Positions 10,789-19,854 of a stretch of 58,110 nt of DNA are shown piece by piece; the first letter of the stretch is position 1, and every line of letters starts with the position of its first letter. Both the position numbers and the translations under genes were made by a program. Source of the stretch: Calidifontibacillus erzurumensis (GTDB taxonomy: Bacteria; Bacillota; Bacilli; Bacillales; Bacillaceae_J); contig NZ_JABTTE010000023.1 in assembly GCF_013303125.1 (NCBI RefSeq), positions 1 to 58,110 on the forward strand. The letters run 5' to 3'. The notes below the pieces were generated by a model. That model saw only the letters and a program-made list of their open reading frames with translations, had not been told where the DNA came from and ran no database searches.

Positions 10789-11556
10789 ATGTTATTTGAT
10801 ACACATGCACACTTAAATGCACATCAATTTGCCGAAGATGAAGCAGAAGTAATAAAACGGGCTCAAGAAGCAGGAGTTTCTAATATGGTTGTAGTCGGCT
10901 TTGATAAAGAAACGATTCAAAGTGCGATTCGCATTGCAGAAACATATGATTTTATTTATGCAGCCATTGGCTGGCATCCTGTTGATGCCATTGATATGAA
11001 AGAAGAAGATTTAAAGTGGATGGAAGAGTTGGCAAACCATCCAAAAGTCGTTGCCCTTGGAGAAATGGGCTTAGACTACTATTGGGATAAATCACCAAAA
11101 GATGTTCAACAAGAAGTTTTTCGCAAACAAATTCGATTGGCGAAAAAAGTCAAATTACCAATTATTATTCATAACCGGGAAGCTACCCAAGATATTATCA
11201 CCATTTTAAAAGAAGAAGGGGCTGCTGAAGTAGGCGGCATCATGCATTGTTTTAGCGGAAGTGTTGAGACAGCCAAAGAATGCATTGCAATGAACTTTTT
11301 AATTTCATTGGGCGGTCCAGTTACGTTTAAAAATGCGAAAAAGCCAAAAGAGGTTGCTAGTGAAGTACCGTTAGAGAAACTACTTATCGAAACGGATTGT
11401 CCATATCTTGCACCACATCCATATCGGGGCAAACGGAACGAACCTGCCTATGTAAAACTAGTGGCAGAACAAATTGCTGAACTAAAAGGCATTTCTTATG
11501 AAGAAGTTGCCCGTCAAACAAGTCTAAATGCAAAAAAACTTTTCCAAATTCCATAA
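10789..11556 (+). CDS. yabD: TatD family metal-dependent DNase
   Basis: Metallo-dependent hydrolase of the TatD group, with reported 3'-5' DNase activity in other bacteria. The 255-residue product has metal ligands in DTHAHL (H6, H8), GEMGLDYYWDKSP, HNREA, HCFSGS and ETDCPYLAPHPYRGKRNEP. I chose ATG 10789, preceded by ACGAGGGAG; upstream ATG 10762 would add nine residues and lies next to the hairpin. The cellular role in Bacillus is unclear. A long-loop terminator follows. Confidence 0.93.
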   Translation: MLFDTHAHLNAHQFAEDEAEVIKRAQEAGVSNMVVVGFDKETIQSAIRIAETYDFIYAAIGWHPVDAIDMKEEDLKWMEELANHPKVVALGEMGLDYYWDKSPKDVQQEVFRKQIRLAKKVKLPIIIHNREATQDIITILKEEGAAEVGGIMHCFSGSVETAKECIAMNFLISLGGPVTFKNAKKPKEVASEVPLEKLLIETDCPYLAPHPYRGKRNEPAYVKLVAEQIAELKGISYEEVARQTSLNAKKLFQIP

Positions 11557-11617
11557 CAAATTGAATCGATTATTTAGTGGCTTTAAATAACGATAGTCTT
11601 TCTTCTTGTACTAAACA

Positions 11618-11682
11618 CCTAGCGGTTAGTTTGCATGCTTTTTTCAATCTGAGAGACATTAAGCAATCCGCTAGGTTTTTTA
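11618..11682 (+). terminator. Long-loop terminator after tatD
   Basis: CCTAGCGG (11618-11625) pairs with CCGCTAGG (11668-11675), followed by six T residues. The 42-nt loop is unusually long for a terminator. Confidence 0.7.
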
Positions 11683-11944
11683 TTCAGTAAAATCCAGCTT
11701 AAGTCAAATAATTTTGTCCCTTCAATTTTTTACATACTTCCGGTCGTTTAGTTCTTCTTCCCAGGGTGTGTTTTGCCACAAAATTGTTTAAAATCATCCG
11801 ATGCAACTACTATGCTGATTTGACGAATGTTGTTGTCGATATTTTTGGGTAGATTTTTTTCAGAAATAAGCTTTATAATGTGAAGCGATAGACAAAGTAA
11901 CATGTCTAGGATTTGTCAAGGGGGAGTGGGATGGTAAATCATAG
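11683..11944. other. Leader region upstream of the 3D-domain protein gene
   Basis: No gene is visible. It holds a TATAAT (11874-11879) without a good -35, and a five-codon frame starting ATGGTAAAT at 11931 behind GGGGGAG that stops inside the downstream promoter. I did not recognise a riboswitch. Confidence 0.4.
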
Positions 11945-11973
11945 TTGACAATAAGGAAAAAGCTTTATATAAT
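11945..11973 (+). promoter_or_regulatory. Consensus sigma-A promoter of yabE
   Basis: TTGACA (11945-11950), a 17-bp spacer and TATAAT (11968-11973): a full match to consensus in both hexamers and spacing. Transcription would begin near 11980, leaving a leader of only about 20 nt that holds AAAAGGAGG. Confidence 0.88.
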
Positions 11974-11998
11974 CACTCCAGTAAAAGGAGGCAGATAG

Positions 11999-13162
11999 AT
12001 GCTGATTTCGAAAAAGAAAATAATCGTTGCTATATCTAGTATTCTAGCGATCTTGCTAATAACGGTACTAGCATATGAAGGTACGAAACAGCACGTAACG
12101 GCCGTTCTTGATGGAAAAGAAGTAAAGGTTCGAACCCATGCTGATACAGTAGAAGAGCTATTGGCTGATCTTGACATCGAAGTCATTAAACAAGATAAAG
12201 TCCAGCCCTCGTTAGATACGCCGATAGAAAAAGACATGAAAGTTGTTTGGGAACCGGCGAAGCCAATTCAAATTACAGTTTGGGGAGAGCAAAAAACAGT
12301 ATGGTCGGCCGCGAAAACAGTTGGAGAATTTATTGAAGAGCAGAACATAGCCTTAACAGATCGTGACCGCATTCGACCGAGTAGAGATACAAAACTTGAT
12401 CAAAAGACAGAAATTGTTATAGAAAAAGCTTTTCCTATTACAATCAAAGATGGAAATGAGAAAAAGCAAATATGGACCACTTCGACTACTGTCGTTGACC
12501 TTTTGAAGCAACAAGATATTAAACTGAATGAACTTGATCGCGTGGAGCCAGAAGCTACTACCCAAGTCACTGAAAATATGGTTATTAAGATAATACGCGT
12601 AGAAAAGGTCACCGATGTGGTGGAAGAACCAATCGATTATGCGGTTGTAACTCGAAAGGATTCATCGTTACCTCAAGGCGTTGAAAAAGTGATTAAGAAA
12701 GGCGAAAAAGGTCTAGAAAAAAAGACTTATGAAGTCATTCTTGAAAACGGAAAAGAAGTTTCAAGAAAACTCATTCAAAAAGAAAAAATAAAAGATAGCA
12801 TAGACCGAATTGTTGCCTTAGGTACGAAACCAATTAAGCAACAGACATCCCGCGGTTATAATGGTCCTGTGAAAAAGGAATTTTATGTTCAAGCGACTGC
12901 CTATACAGCCTATTGCAATGGGTGTTCTGGTAAAACATCAACGGGAATTAACTTAAGGGCAAATCCAGATGCAAAAGTAATTGCCGTTGATCCGAATGTC
13001 ATTCCTTTAGGTTCAAAAGTGTGGGTGGAAGGATATGGCTATGCCATTGCAGCAGACACAGGCAGCTCGATTAAAGGAAATAAAATCGATCTGTTTTACC
13101 CTGATAAAAAAACAGTTGATAAATTTGGCAAGAAAACGGTGCTGATTAAAATTTTAGAATAA
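11999..13162 (+). CDS. yabE: Cell-wall 3D/G5-domain protein YabE (RpfB-like)
   Basis: Secreted or membrane-anchored protein likely acting on peptidoglycan. In the 387-residue product, residues 7-26 form one hydrophobic signal or anchor segment after a KKK cluster. Three DUF348 repeats follow (about 32-75, 88-130 and 145-187), then a G5 domain (about 200-275), then a C-terminal 3D domain (about 293-387) with the Asp residues in AVDPNVIPLG, AADTG and IDLF. The 3D domain resembles the lytic transglycosylase core of MltA; actinobacterial Rpf proteins share the DUF348-G5 part. It is expressed from a consensus promoter and is monocistronic between two terminators. Confidence 0.9.
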   Translation: MLISKKKIIVAISSILAILLITVLAYEGTKQHVTAVLDGKEVKVRTHADTVEELLADLDIEVIKQDKVQPSLDTPIEKDMKVVWEPAKPIQITVWGEQKTVWSAAKTVGEFIEEQNIALTDRDRIRPSRDTKLDQKTEIVIEKAFPITIKDGNEKKQIWTTSTTVVDLLKQQDIKLNELDRVEPEATTQVTENMVIKIIRVEKVTDVVEEPIDYAVVTRKDSSLPQGVEKVIKKGEKGLEKKTYEVILENGKEVSRKLIQKEKIKDSIDRIVALGTKPIKQQTSRGYNGPVKKEFYVQATAYTAYCNGCSGKTSTGINLRANPDAKVIAVDPNVIPLGSKVWVEGYGYAIAADTGSSIKGNKIDLFYPDKKTVDKFGKKTVLIKILE

Positions 13163-13242
13163 ATGAATTTTTAAACAGCAAGAAGCATCTTACGTTTTTA
13201 TATGTGCAATTTCAGTTTGCTAGAATACTAGAATAATCATGC

Positions 13243-13271
13243 ACACAGAGGGGAGCCTCTGTGTTTTTTAT
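13243..13271 (+). terminator. Terminator after yabE
   Basis: ACACAGAGG pairs with CCTCTGTGT around a tiny loop, followed by TTTTT. Confidence 0.9.
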
Positions 13272-13339
13272 TTTTATTACTTTCGCTTATACTTATAGAC
13301 GAAAAAGATGCGTTTTTGTTTCAGTTTTGGAGGAAAAAA

Positions 13340-14781
<1,442 letters not shown>

Positions 14782-14791
14782 AAACTGTAAG

Positions 14792-14820
14792 CACATTTTT
14801 CCCCTTCATGCCATAGGCTA
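14792..14820 (+). promoter_or_regulatory. Sigma-K promoter of yabG
   Basis: CACA (14792-14795), a 16-nt spacer and CATAGGCTA (14812-14820) match the sigma-K consensus MACM-N16-CATANNNTA completely. yabG is a known sigma-K gene in B. subtilis. Confidence 0.8.
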
Positions 14821-14879
14821 CTATGAAAAGAAGGAATAAGAGATCGGATGAAATCTCTTCTACATGGAGGAGGGGAAAA

Positions 14880-15746
14880 ATGGGCATTCGTGTTGGAGAT
14901 TTAGTAACCCGTAAATCATACCAACAAGATTTGCTTTTCAGGGTTACGGAAATTCATGGGGATATAGCAGTTTTAGTTGGAGAAGAATTTCGGCTTATAG
15001 CTGACGCTCCACTCTCTGATTTAATCATTGTTGGTGATGATGAATATGCACATAGACAAAAAAAGGAAAAGGAAAAAGTAGATAAATCGTACCGGCTTTT
15101 TCGTCAAGATTATCATTTAATCCGGCAACGAAACGAATATTATGCAACGGGTGGCTATAGCCATAGTGAATCGTATTTTCAAATGCCGGGCCGGGTCTTG
15201 CATTTAGATGGTGATCCAGTTTATTTACAAAAATGCCGGGCTTTATATGAAAAATTAGGTGTCCCTATGTTTGGTGTTCATATGAATGAAAAGGAAATGC
15301 CAGAGAAAGTTGGGAAGTACATCGACCAAGTTCGCCCGGACATATTAGTCGTCACTGGGCATGACGCTTATTTAAAATCAAAAGGTAAGCCAAGCGATTT
15401 GAAAGCGTACCGTCATTCCCGTTATTTTGTAGAGACCGTTTATGAGGCAAGGAAAAAAGTTCCGCATTTAGATCAGCTCGTAATCTTTGCCGGCGCTTGC
15501 CAATCCCATTTTGAATCGCTCATTAAAGCAGGTGCCAATTTTGCAAGCTCACCATTGCGCATTAACATTCATGCGCTTGACCCAGTTTATATTGTAGCTA
15601 AGATCAGCTATACCCCTATTAAAGAGCATATTAATGTGTGGGATGTGCTCCGCAATACTTTGACAGGGGAAAAAGGGTTGGGTGGTGTTGAAACAAGAGG
15701 TTTGCTTAGAATTGGCATGCCTTATCATGACCATGAAATAGATTAA
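14880..15746 (+). CDS. yabG: Sporulation-specific protease YabG
   Basis: Late mother-cell protease that processes spore coat proteins such as SpoIVA and YeeK in B. subtilis; it belongs to peptidase family U57. The 288-residue product aligns with B. subtilis YabG throughout, with conserved stretches VLHLDGD, ILVVTGHDAY, VIFAGACQSHFESL and ASSPLRINIHALDPVYIV. I chose ATG 14880 because AGGAGGGG lies just upstream and MGIRVGD matches the family start; in-frame ATG 14823 begins within the promoter's predicted start region. A full sigma-K promoter precedes it. Confidence 0.95.
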   Translation: MGIRVGDLVTRKSYQQDLLFRVTEIHGDIAVLVGEEFRLIADAPLSDLIIVGDDEYAHRQKKEKEKVDKSYRLFRQDYHLIRQRNEYYATGGYSHSESYFQMPGRVLHLDGDPVYLQKCRALYEKLGVPMFGVHMNEKEMPEKVGKYIDQVRPDILVVTGHDAYLKSKGKPSDLKAYRHSRYFVETVYEARKKVPHLDQLVIFAGACQSHFESLIKAGANFASSPLRINIHALDPVYIVAKISYTPIKEHINVWDVLRNTLTGEKGLGGVETRGLLRIGMPYHDHEID

Positions 15747-15807
15747 AAAAGCTGTTTCAGCGTTTAGCGTTCGGTTTAACGAGTGAAAAATGAAACAGCT
15801 TTTTTTC
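15745..15807 (+). terminator. Terminator after yabG
   Basis: AAAAAAGCTGTTTCA pairs with TGAAACAGCTTTTTT around a loop of about 31 nt. The A- and T-tracts on both sides may allow it to act in both directions. Confidence 0.82.
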
Positions 15808-15888
15808 AAAGAAAAATAAATAATTTTGTTAAACGGTGGTAAAATAATAGATGTAAAAAAAAATAAAAAATAATTGTTGATATACCCA

Positions 15889-15918
15889 TTGACAGTAAAA
15901 AGGGGCCACTGATATAAT
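15889..15918 (+). promoter_or_regulatory. Upstream veg promoter (sigma-A)
   Basis: TTGACA (15889-15894), an 18-bp spacer and TATAAT (15913-15918), with both hexamers at consensus. It is the first of two tandem promoters, as known for B. subtilis veg. Confidence 0.8.
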
Positions 15919-15930
15919 TTTAATTTTGAT

Positions 15931-15959
15931 TTGACTATAGTTTTGCTTTGTGGTACACT
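15931..15959 (+). promoter_or_regulatory. Main veg promoter (sigma-A)
   Basis: TTGACT (15931-15936), a 17-bp spacer and TACACT (15954-15959). It lies 12 bp behind the upstream promoter and gives a leader of about 15 nt. Confidence 0.82.
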
Positions 15960-15980
15960 ATACATAGTGAGGTGGAGCGA

Positions 15981-16250
15981 ATGGGAAAAACTTTGTCAGA
16001 GATTAAACGTACTCTTGATAATAATCTTGGGAAACGCCTAACGCTTAGAGCAAATGGTGGCCGTCGCAAAACGATTGAAAGATCTGGAATCTTAGCAGAA
16101 ACGTATCCTTCAGTATTTATTATTGAGTTGGATCAACATGAAAATTCGTTTGAACGGGTCTCCTATAGTTATGCAGATGTTTTAACGGAAACAGTAGAAT
16201 TAACTTTTTTAGATGATAATACAGGGAATGTTGCAATAAATGGACAGTAA
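15981..16250 (+). CDS. veg: Veg protein
   Basis: Small, highly expressed protein of the DUF1021 family; in B. subtilis it stimulates biofilm genes by an unresolved route involving SinR. In the 89-residue product residues 10-75 are nearly identical to the B. subtilis protein ([19 protein letters not shown] and [21 protein letters not shown]). I chose ATG 15981 behind GAGGTGG; the upstream in-frame TTG 15948 lies inside the promoter. Two tandem promoters explain high expression, and a terminator stem begins within its last codons. Confidence 0.96.
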   Translation: MGKTLSEIKRTLDNNLGKRLTLRANGGRRKTIERSGILAETYPSVFIIELDQHENSFERVSYSYADVLTETVELTFLDDNTGNVAINGQ

Positions 16251-16275
16251 ACAAATGTTTACTGTCTTTTATTTT
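16243..16275 (+). terminator. Terminator overlapping the veg stop codon
   Basis: GACAGTAAAC (16243-16252) pairs with GTTTACTGTC (16257-16266) around a 4-nt loop, then a T-rich tail. The stem includes the TAA stop. Confidence 0.9.
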
Positions 16276-16304
16276 ACATATTGAATATACATTTATACAT
16301 ACTA
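16276..16304 (+). promoter_or_regulatory. Putative sigma-G promoter of sspF
   Basis: ACATA (16276-16280), a 17-bp spacer and CATACTA (16298-16304). The -10 matches sigma-G exactly and the -35 differs in one base from GMATR. Minor SASP genes are sigma-G controlled in B. subtilis. Confidence 0.6.
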
Positions 16305-16309
16305 AAAGT

Positions 16310-16562
16310 ATCGCAGTGTTTAGGAGGCGATTATGATTGGGCAGAAGAAGAGGAATCATGTCGCAGCAATTTAAAGAGGAACTTGCAAAGGAACTTGGAT
16401 TTTACGATACTGTTCAAAGGGAAGGCTGGGGCGGAATTACCGCTAGACAAGCCGGAAGTATGGTAAAACGTGCTGTTGAAATTGCGCAGCAAAGTTTGTT
16501 GAACCAACAGAAACAGTAAAATCGTAGCCAAAGAAAGTTCTTTACTAATAAAACACTGCGAT
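16310..16562 (+). repeat. 12-bp inverted repeat bracketing sspF
   Basis: ATCGCAGTGTTT (16310-16321), touching the sspF ribosome-binding site, is the exact reverse complement of AAACACTGCGAT (16551-16562), which touches the sspF terminator. In the mRNA the 5' end could pair with the 3' end. Confidence 0.8.
16337..16519 (+). CDS. sspF: Alpha/beta-type small acid-soluble spore protein SspF
   Basis: Forespore DNA-binding protein that coats spore DNA and supports UV and heat resistance. The 60-residue product begins [18 protein letters not shown] and keeps the family motif [19 protein letters not shown]. Translation starts at TTG 16337, 9 nt after AGGAGG; the N-terminal GRRRG block before the second Met is shared with B. 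subtilis SspF and supports this start over ATG 16358. An ATG at 16333 in another frame gives only 13 codons. A sigma-G-type promoter precedes it. Confidence 0.93.
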   Translation: MGRRRGIMSQQFKEELAKELGFYDTVQREGWGGITARQAGSMVKRAVEIAQQSLLNQQKQ

Positions 16563-16596
16563 GACCGGAGCTTTATACAAGCTCCGGTTTTTTTTA
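16563..16596 (+). terminator. Terminator after sspF
   Basis: ACCGGAGCTT pairs with AAGCTCCGGT around a 5-nt loop, followed by eight or more T residues. Confidence 0.92.
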
Positions 16597-16628
16597 TTAC
16601 TTAAAAAAAGGATAAATTGTTACATCGT

Positions 16629-16683
16629 AATTTGCCATTGTGGGCAATTTACGTGTTTTTCTAATTTTAAAAATGGTTATAAT
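16629..16683 (+). promoter_or_regulatory. Promoter-region element of ispE, shared with the yabM promoter
   Basis: Contains an inverted repeat TTGCC-N6-GGCAA (16632-16647), then ACGTGTTTTTCTAAT (16651-16665), then TATAAT (16678-16683). The first and second blocks recur in the same order upstream of the flippase gene at 28262-28297. No good -35 fits the TATAAT here; a second -10-like TACAAT lies at 16696-16701. Confidence 0.55.
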
Positions 16684-16753
16684 GAATGTTTATGGTACAA
16701 TAATCAGCAGTAAATAGTATAATAAGGCGTATTTGGAAGAAGTAGGTGGAAAA

Positions 16754-17626
16754 ATGGAGAAACGAATACTCATAAAAGCGCCAGCCAAAATTAATTTATC
16801 TCTTGATGTTTTGCATAAAAGAGACGACGGATATCATGAAGTAAAAATGATTATGACAACCATCGATTTGGCCGATCGGATTGAGCTTGCGGAGTTGAAT
16901 GAAGATAAAATAAAAATTGCCTCCCAAAACCGGTTTGTTCCGGATGATGAACGAAATTTGGCTTATCAGGCAGCAAAGCTTTTAAAAGAAAGGTATAACG
17001 TAAAAAAAGGCGTATATATTTCTATTCTCAAAATGATTCCTGTTGCTGCGGGATTAGCTGGAGGAAGCAGCGATGCAGCAGCAACGCTTCGAGGATTAAA
17101 TAAATTGTGGAACTTGGGGCTTTCCATCGACGAATTGGCGGAACTCGGTGCGCAAATTGGTTCTGATGTTTCTTTTTGCGTCTATGGTGGAACAGCTCTT
17201 GCAACAGGGCGTGGCGAAAAAATTGAACATCTTCCTGCCCCGCCGCCTTGCTGGGTTATATTAGCAAAACCAACGATTGGTGTCTCCACAGCGGAGGTTT
17301 ACCGAAATTTGAAATTAGAAAATATTAAACACCCGAATACGGAAGCTATGATTGATGCAATTTGCAACCAAGATTTTCATGGAATTTGCAAAAATGTCGG
17401 AAATGTTTTAGAAAGTGTAACGCTTCAAATGTATCCTGAAGTTCACAATATTAAAACGAAAATGGAGCGTTTTGGAGCAGATGCCGTATTAATGAGCGGA
17501 AGCGGACCGACCGTTTATGGCCTCGTTCAATATCAGTCACGGCTGCAGCGAATTTATAACGGATTAAGGGGCTTTTGTGACCAAGTGTATGCCGTTCGGT
17601 TGTTAGGAAAGAGGCACCTTGATTAA
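16754..17626 (+). CDS. ispE: 4-diphosphocytidyl-2-C-methyl-D-erythritol kinase
   Basis: GHMP kinase that phosphorylates CDP-methylerythritol in the MEP route to isoprenoids. The 290-residue product has the substrate motif [11 protein letters not shown] (about residues 8-18), the ATP loop [20 protein letters not shown] (about 95-114) and the C-terminal [12 protein letters not shown] motif. I chose ATG 16754 behind TAGGTGGA; the in-frame TTG 16733 would add seven residues. It is followed by purR, whose promoter spans the ispE stop. Confidence 0.97.
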   Translation: MEKRILIKAPAKINLSLDVLHKRDDGYHEVKMIMTTIDLADRIELAELNEDKIKIASQNRFVPDDERNLAYQAAKLLKERYNVKKGVYISILKMIPVAAGLAGGSSDAAATLRGLNKLWNLGLSIDELAELGAQIGSDVSFCVYGGTALATGRGEKIEHLPAPPPCWVILAKPTIGVSTAEVYRNLKLENIKHPNTEAMIDAICNQDFHGICKNVGNVLESVTLQMYPEVHNIKTKMERFGADAVLMSGSGPTVYGLVQYQSRLQRIYNGLRGFCDQVYAVRLLGKRHLD

Positions 17627-17669
17627 ATCCGTATAAAAGTGGTATAGTAACTATAAAACATTCGGATTT
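17619..17669 (+). promoter_or_regulatory. purR promoter with two PurBox-like sites
   Basis: TTGATT (17619-17624), an 18-bp spacer and TATAGT (17643-17648). AAATCCGTATAAA (17625-17637) and, in the opposite orientation, AACATTCGGATTT (17657-17669) each resemble the PurBox AWWWCCGAACWWT with one or two mismatches. This supports autoregulation by PurR, as in B. subtilis. Confidence 0.65.
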
Positions 17670-17684
17670 AGGGGGTGTACACGA

Positions 17685-18530
17685 ATGAAAGTAAGGCGGA
17701 GCGGAAGATTGGTAGACATGACAAGCTACTTGCTCGATCATCCTCGCCATTTAGTATCATTAACATTTTTTGCTGAACGTTATGGGGCTGCAAAATCTTC
17801 AATTAGTGAAGATTTAGGAATTATTAAGCAAACTTTTGAAGAGCAAGGAATTGGCTCTTTATATACAATACCTGGAGCAGCTGGCGGGGTTCAATTTATT
17901 CCGCATGCATCCGAAAAAGAGGCTCATCGGGTGATCGGTGAGCTATTAGAGCTGCTTTCCATGTCTGATCGTTTACTTCCTGGCGGTTATCTATACTTAA
18001 ATGATATTTTAGGGAATCCCCGCATCGTAAATAAAATAGGTCGGTTATTTGCTTCAGTTTTTGCGGAACGAAAGATCGATGTTGTGATGACCGTGGCAAC
18101 GAAAGGAATTCCGATTGCCTACGCAGTTGCTTCTTACTTAGGTGTACCAGTCGTTATTGTTCGGCGCGATAGCAAAGTGACGGAAGGATCAACGGTAAGC
18201 ATTAATTATGTTTCAGGCTCAACGAAAAGAATTCAAAATATGGTGCTTGCACGGAGAAGCTTAGCTGAGGGATCCCATGTTTTGATCGTTGATGATTTTA
18301 TGAAAGCTGGTGGAACGATCAACGGTATGATCAGCTTATTGGAAGAATTTAAAGCAACAGTAGCTGGCATTGGGGTATTAGTGGAAGCAGAAGATACGGA
18401 TGAGCGGCTAGTGGATGAATATATTTCGTTGATTCGCTTATCAGAGGTCAATGTCAAAGAAAAACAAATAAAAGTAGAAGAAGGAAATTATTTTCAATTT
18501 ATAAAACCTTTACAAATAGAGGAGGATTAA
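17685..18530 (+). CDS. purR: Purine operon repressor PurR
   Basis: Repressor of purine synthesis and transport genes. In B. subtilis PRPP antagonises its DNA binding (ppGpp has also been reported as an effector). In the 281-residue product the N-terminal winged helix spans about residues 1-75 and the phosphoribosyltransferase-like C-terminal domain carries the PRPP motif [13 protein letters not shown] (about residues 202-214). The ATG is preceded by AGGGGGTG. It overlaps functionally with ridA, 2 nt downstream, and with prs nearby, whose product makes PRPP. PurBox-like sites lie in its own promoter. Confidence 0.96.
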   Translation: MKVRRSGRLVDMTSYLLDHPRHLVSLTFFAERYGAAKSSISEDLGIIKQTFEEQGIGSLYTIPGAAGGVQFIPHASEKEAHRVIGELLELLSMSDRLLPGGYLYLNDILGNPRIVNKIGRLFASVFAERKIDVVMTVATKGIPIAYAVASYLGVPVVIVRRDSKVTEGSTVSINYVSGSTKRIQNMVLARRSLAEGSHVLIVDDFMKAGGTINGMISLLEEFKATVAGIGVLVEAEDTDERLVDEYISLIRLSEVNVKEKQIKVEEGNYFQFIKPLQIEED

Positions 18531-18532
18531 AT

Positions 18533-18907
18533 ATGCGTGCTATTCATACAAACGAGGCGCCAGCGGCAATTGGACCATATTCTCAAGGGATTATTGTCAA
18601 TAATTTATTTTATAGCTCTGGCCAAATCCCTCTAACACCAGAAGGAAAAATGGTTGAAGGCGATATTGAAGCTCAAACACATCAAGTATTTGCGAACTTA
18701 AAAGCTGTACTAAAAGAAGCAGGTGCATCTTTGGACACAGTCATTAAAACGACAGTGTTTATTAAAGATATGAATGATTTCTCTAAGTTAAACGAAGTGT
18801 ATGCTCAATACTTTACAGACCATAAACCAGCAAGATCTTGCGTTGAAGTGGCTAGATTGCCAAAAGATGCTTTAGTGGAGATTGAAGTGGTTGCCTTAGT
18901 AAAATAA
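18533..18907 (+). CDS. ridA: RidA family 2-iminobutanoate/2-iminopropanoate deaminase
   Basis: Hydrolyses reactive enamine/imine intermediates released by PLP enzymes; the B. subtilis member (YabJ) is co-transcribed with purR. The 124-residue product has the YjgF/YER057c/UK114 signature [22 protein letters not shown] with the conserved Arg (about residue 104) and the [14 protein letters not shown] segment. The ATG follows AGGAGG and the purR stop by 2 nt. A terminator follows. Confidence 0.95.
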   Translation: MRAIHTNEAPAAIGPYSQGIIVNNLFYSSGQIPLTPEGKMVEGDIEAQTHQVFANLKAVLKEAGASLDTVIKTTVFIKDMNDFSKLNEVYAQYFTDHKPARSCVEVARLPKDALVEIEVVALVK

Positions 18908-18913
18908 ATGTTC

Positions 18914-18956
18914 ACAAAAAATCCAACTTTATTCTGAAAGTTGGATTTTTTTTGTA
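18914..18956 (+). terminator. Terminator after ridA
   Basis: AAAATCCAACTT pairs with AAGTTGGATTTT, followed by a T-tract; flanking CAAAAAAT/ATTTTTTG adds outer pairing. Confidence 0.9.
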
Positions 18957-18974
18957 AATTTTTTGTGAACAGGA

Positions 18975-18999
18975 AGGAATTAAAAAAAATTTGTTGAAT
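18975..18999 (+). promoter_or_regulatory. Sigma-H promoter of spoVG
   Basis: AGGAATT (18975-18981), an 11-nt A/T-rich spacer and GTTGAAT (18993-18999) match the sigma-H consensus (RNAGGAWWW, RNNGAAT). spoVG is the classic sigma-H gene and is repressed by AbrB; the long A-tract in the spacer resembles its AbrB-sensitive promoter. Confidence 0.82.
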
Positions 19000-19042
19000 T
19001 ATTGGTAATATGTTTTTATTCAGGAAAAAGGTGGTGATACTG

Positions 19043-19336
19043 ATGGAAGTGACTGACGTAAGATTACGCCGTGTGAACACCGAAGGACGCATGAGAGCCA
19101 TCGCCTCCATCACGCTTGATCATGAATTTGTTGTTCATGATATTAGAGTGATTGATGGGAATAACGGTTTATTTGTGGCAATGCCAAGTAAACGAACTCC
19201 AGATGGAGAATTCCGTGATATTGCTCATCCTATTAATTCTACTACTCGTGGAAAAATTCAAGATGCTGTATTGGCCGAGTATCATCGTTTAGGTGAGCTT
19301 GATGAAGTGCAATATGAAGAGGCCGGAGCATCCTAA
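19043..19336 (+). CDS. spoVG: Septation/sporulation regulator SpoVG
   Basis: Small nucleic-acid-binding regulator that affects asymmetric septation and cortex formation. The 97-residue product shows [25 protein letters not shown] at the N-terminus and [21 protein letters not shown] centrally, near-invariant in the family. I chose ATG 19043 behind AAGGTGGTGAT; the upstream in-frame ATG 19010 lies only 11 nt past the promoter -10. A sigma-H promoter and a terminator make it a single-gene unit. Confidence 0.97.
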   Translation: MEVTDVRLRRVNTEGRMRAIASITLDHEFVVHDIRVIDGNNGLFVAMPSKRTPDGEFRDIAHPINSTTRGKIQDAVLAEYHRLGELDEVQYEEAGAS

Positions 19337-19347
19337 TATTAAATGTT

Positions 19348-19380
19348 AAAGCCCAACCAGAAAAATGGTTGGGCTTTTTG
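19348..19380 (+). terminator. Terminator after spoVG
   Basis: AAAGCCCAACCA pairs with TGGTTGGGCTTT around a short A-rich loop, then TTT. Confidence 0.92.
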
Positions 19381-19417
19381 ACTCATATCGTTTTTGTTCC
19401 TGTTTGGAGGGAACACT

Positions 19418-19564
19418 ATGAAAACTGAATTAGTTTGTTGCATTACGATCAATAGGTATAACAGTGATTTTTTATGGAGAGATCATTTTCATTCTTGCTC
19501 TTGGAAATTGTATAAAGGTAAAAACACACACATTGTTCAATGGGACAATTACAGACAAAAGTAG
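19418..19564 (+). CDS. Unrecognised 48-residue ORF
   Basis: I do not recognise this product. The frame starts at ATG 19418, 6 nt after TTTGGAGGG, a good Shine-Dalgarno sequence, and encodes 48 residues with cysteines at positions 7, 8 and 27 and a W-rich, H-rich centre. It lies between the spoVG terminator and the glmU promoter, where B. subtilis has no gene. No promoter is evident. It may be a real small protein, a decayed gene (a hydrophobic stretch appears in a neighbouring frame), or chance. Confidence 0.3.
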   Translation: MKTELVCCITINRYNSDFLWRDHFHSCSWKLYKGKNTHIVQWDNYRQK

Positions 19565-19788
19565 ATAAAATTATGAATTTATTAAAGAAGCAAGTGTTCC
19601 ATAAGATAAAAAAACAGAGACAATCTAATGCCTACCTCTATTTTCAAAGAGAGTATATAGGGGAATGTTAGAGTATTAACCTCTTGATATTGTGTTCACA
19701 GCACAATAAGTTAAACCAATTCGCTACCATTGATGTCCGCATACTTCAAGCTTTTTTCATGAAAAAAAAGGCAAATTTGTAGGAAATG
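19565..19788. other. Gap before the glmU promoter
   Basis: Holds a 7-bp inverted repeat TATTGTG/CACAATA around 19688-19710 and an A/T stem TTTTTTCATGAAAAAA (19753-19768). A 32-codon frame at 19574-19672 has no ribosome-binding site. I see nothing else. Confidence 0.35.
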
Positions 19789-19817
19789 TTGAAAAACACC
19801 CTTTTTTGCGATATATT
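19789..19817 (+). promoter_or_regulatory. Sigma-A promoter of glmU-prs
   Basis: TTGAAA (19789-19794), a 17-bp spacer and TATATT (19812-19817), 37 bp before the glmU start. Confidence 0.7.
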
Positions 19818-19854
19818 CGAAGTTGGTAAATAAGGGACCAAGTGGGGGTTTTCA

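Noticed and set aside
11683-11998. Riboswitch (for example cyclic di-AMP type) before yabE
   Set aside because: Some rpf-like genes have such leaders, but I saw no matching conserved core, and the consensus promoter at 11945 leaves only about 20 nt of leader.
16333-16374. ATG-started 13-codon frame before sspF
   Set aside because: It is well placed behind AGGAGG, but it stops after 13 codons; the TTG frame encodes the conserved SspF N-terminus.
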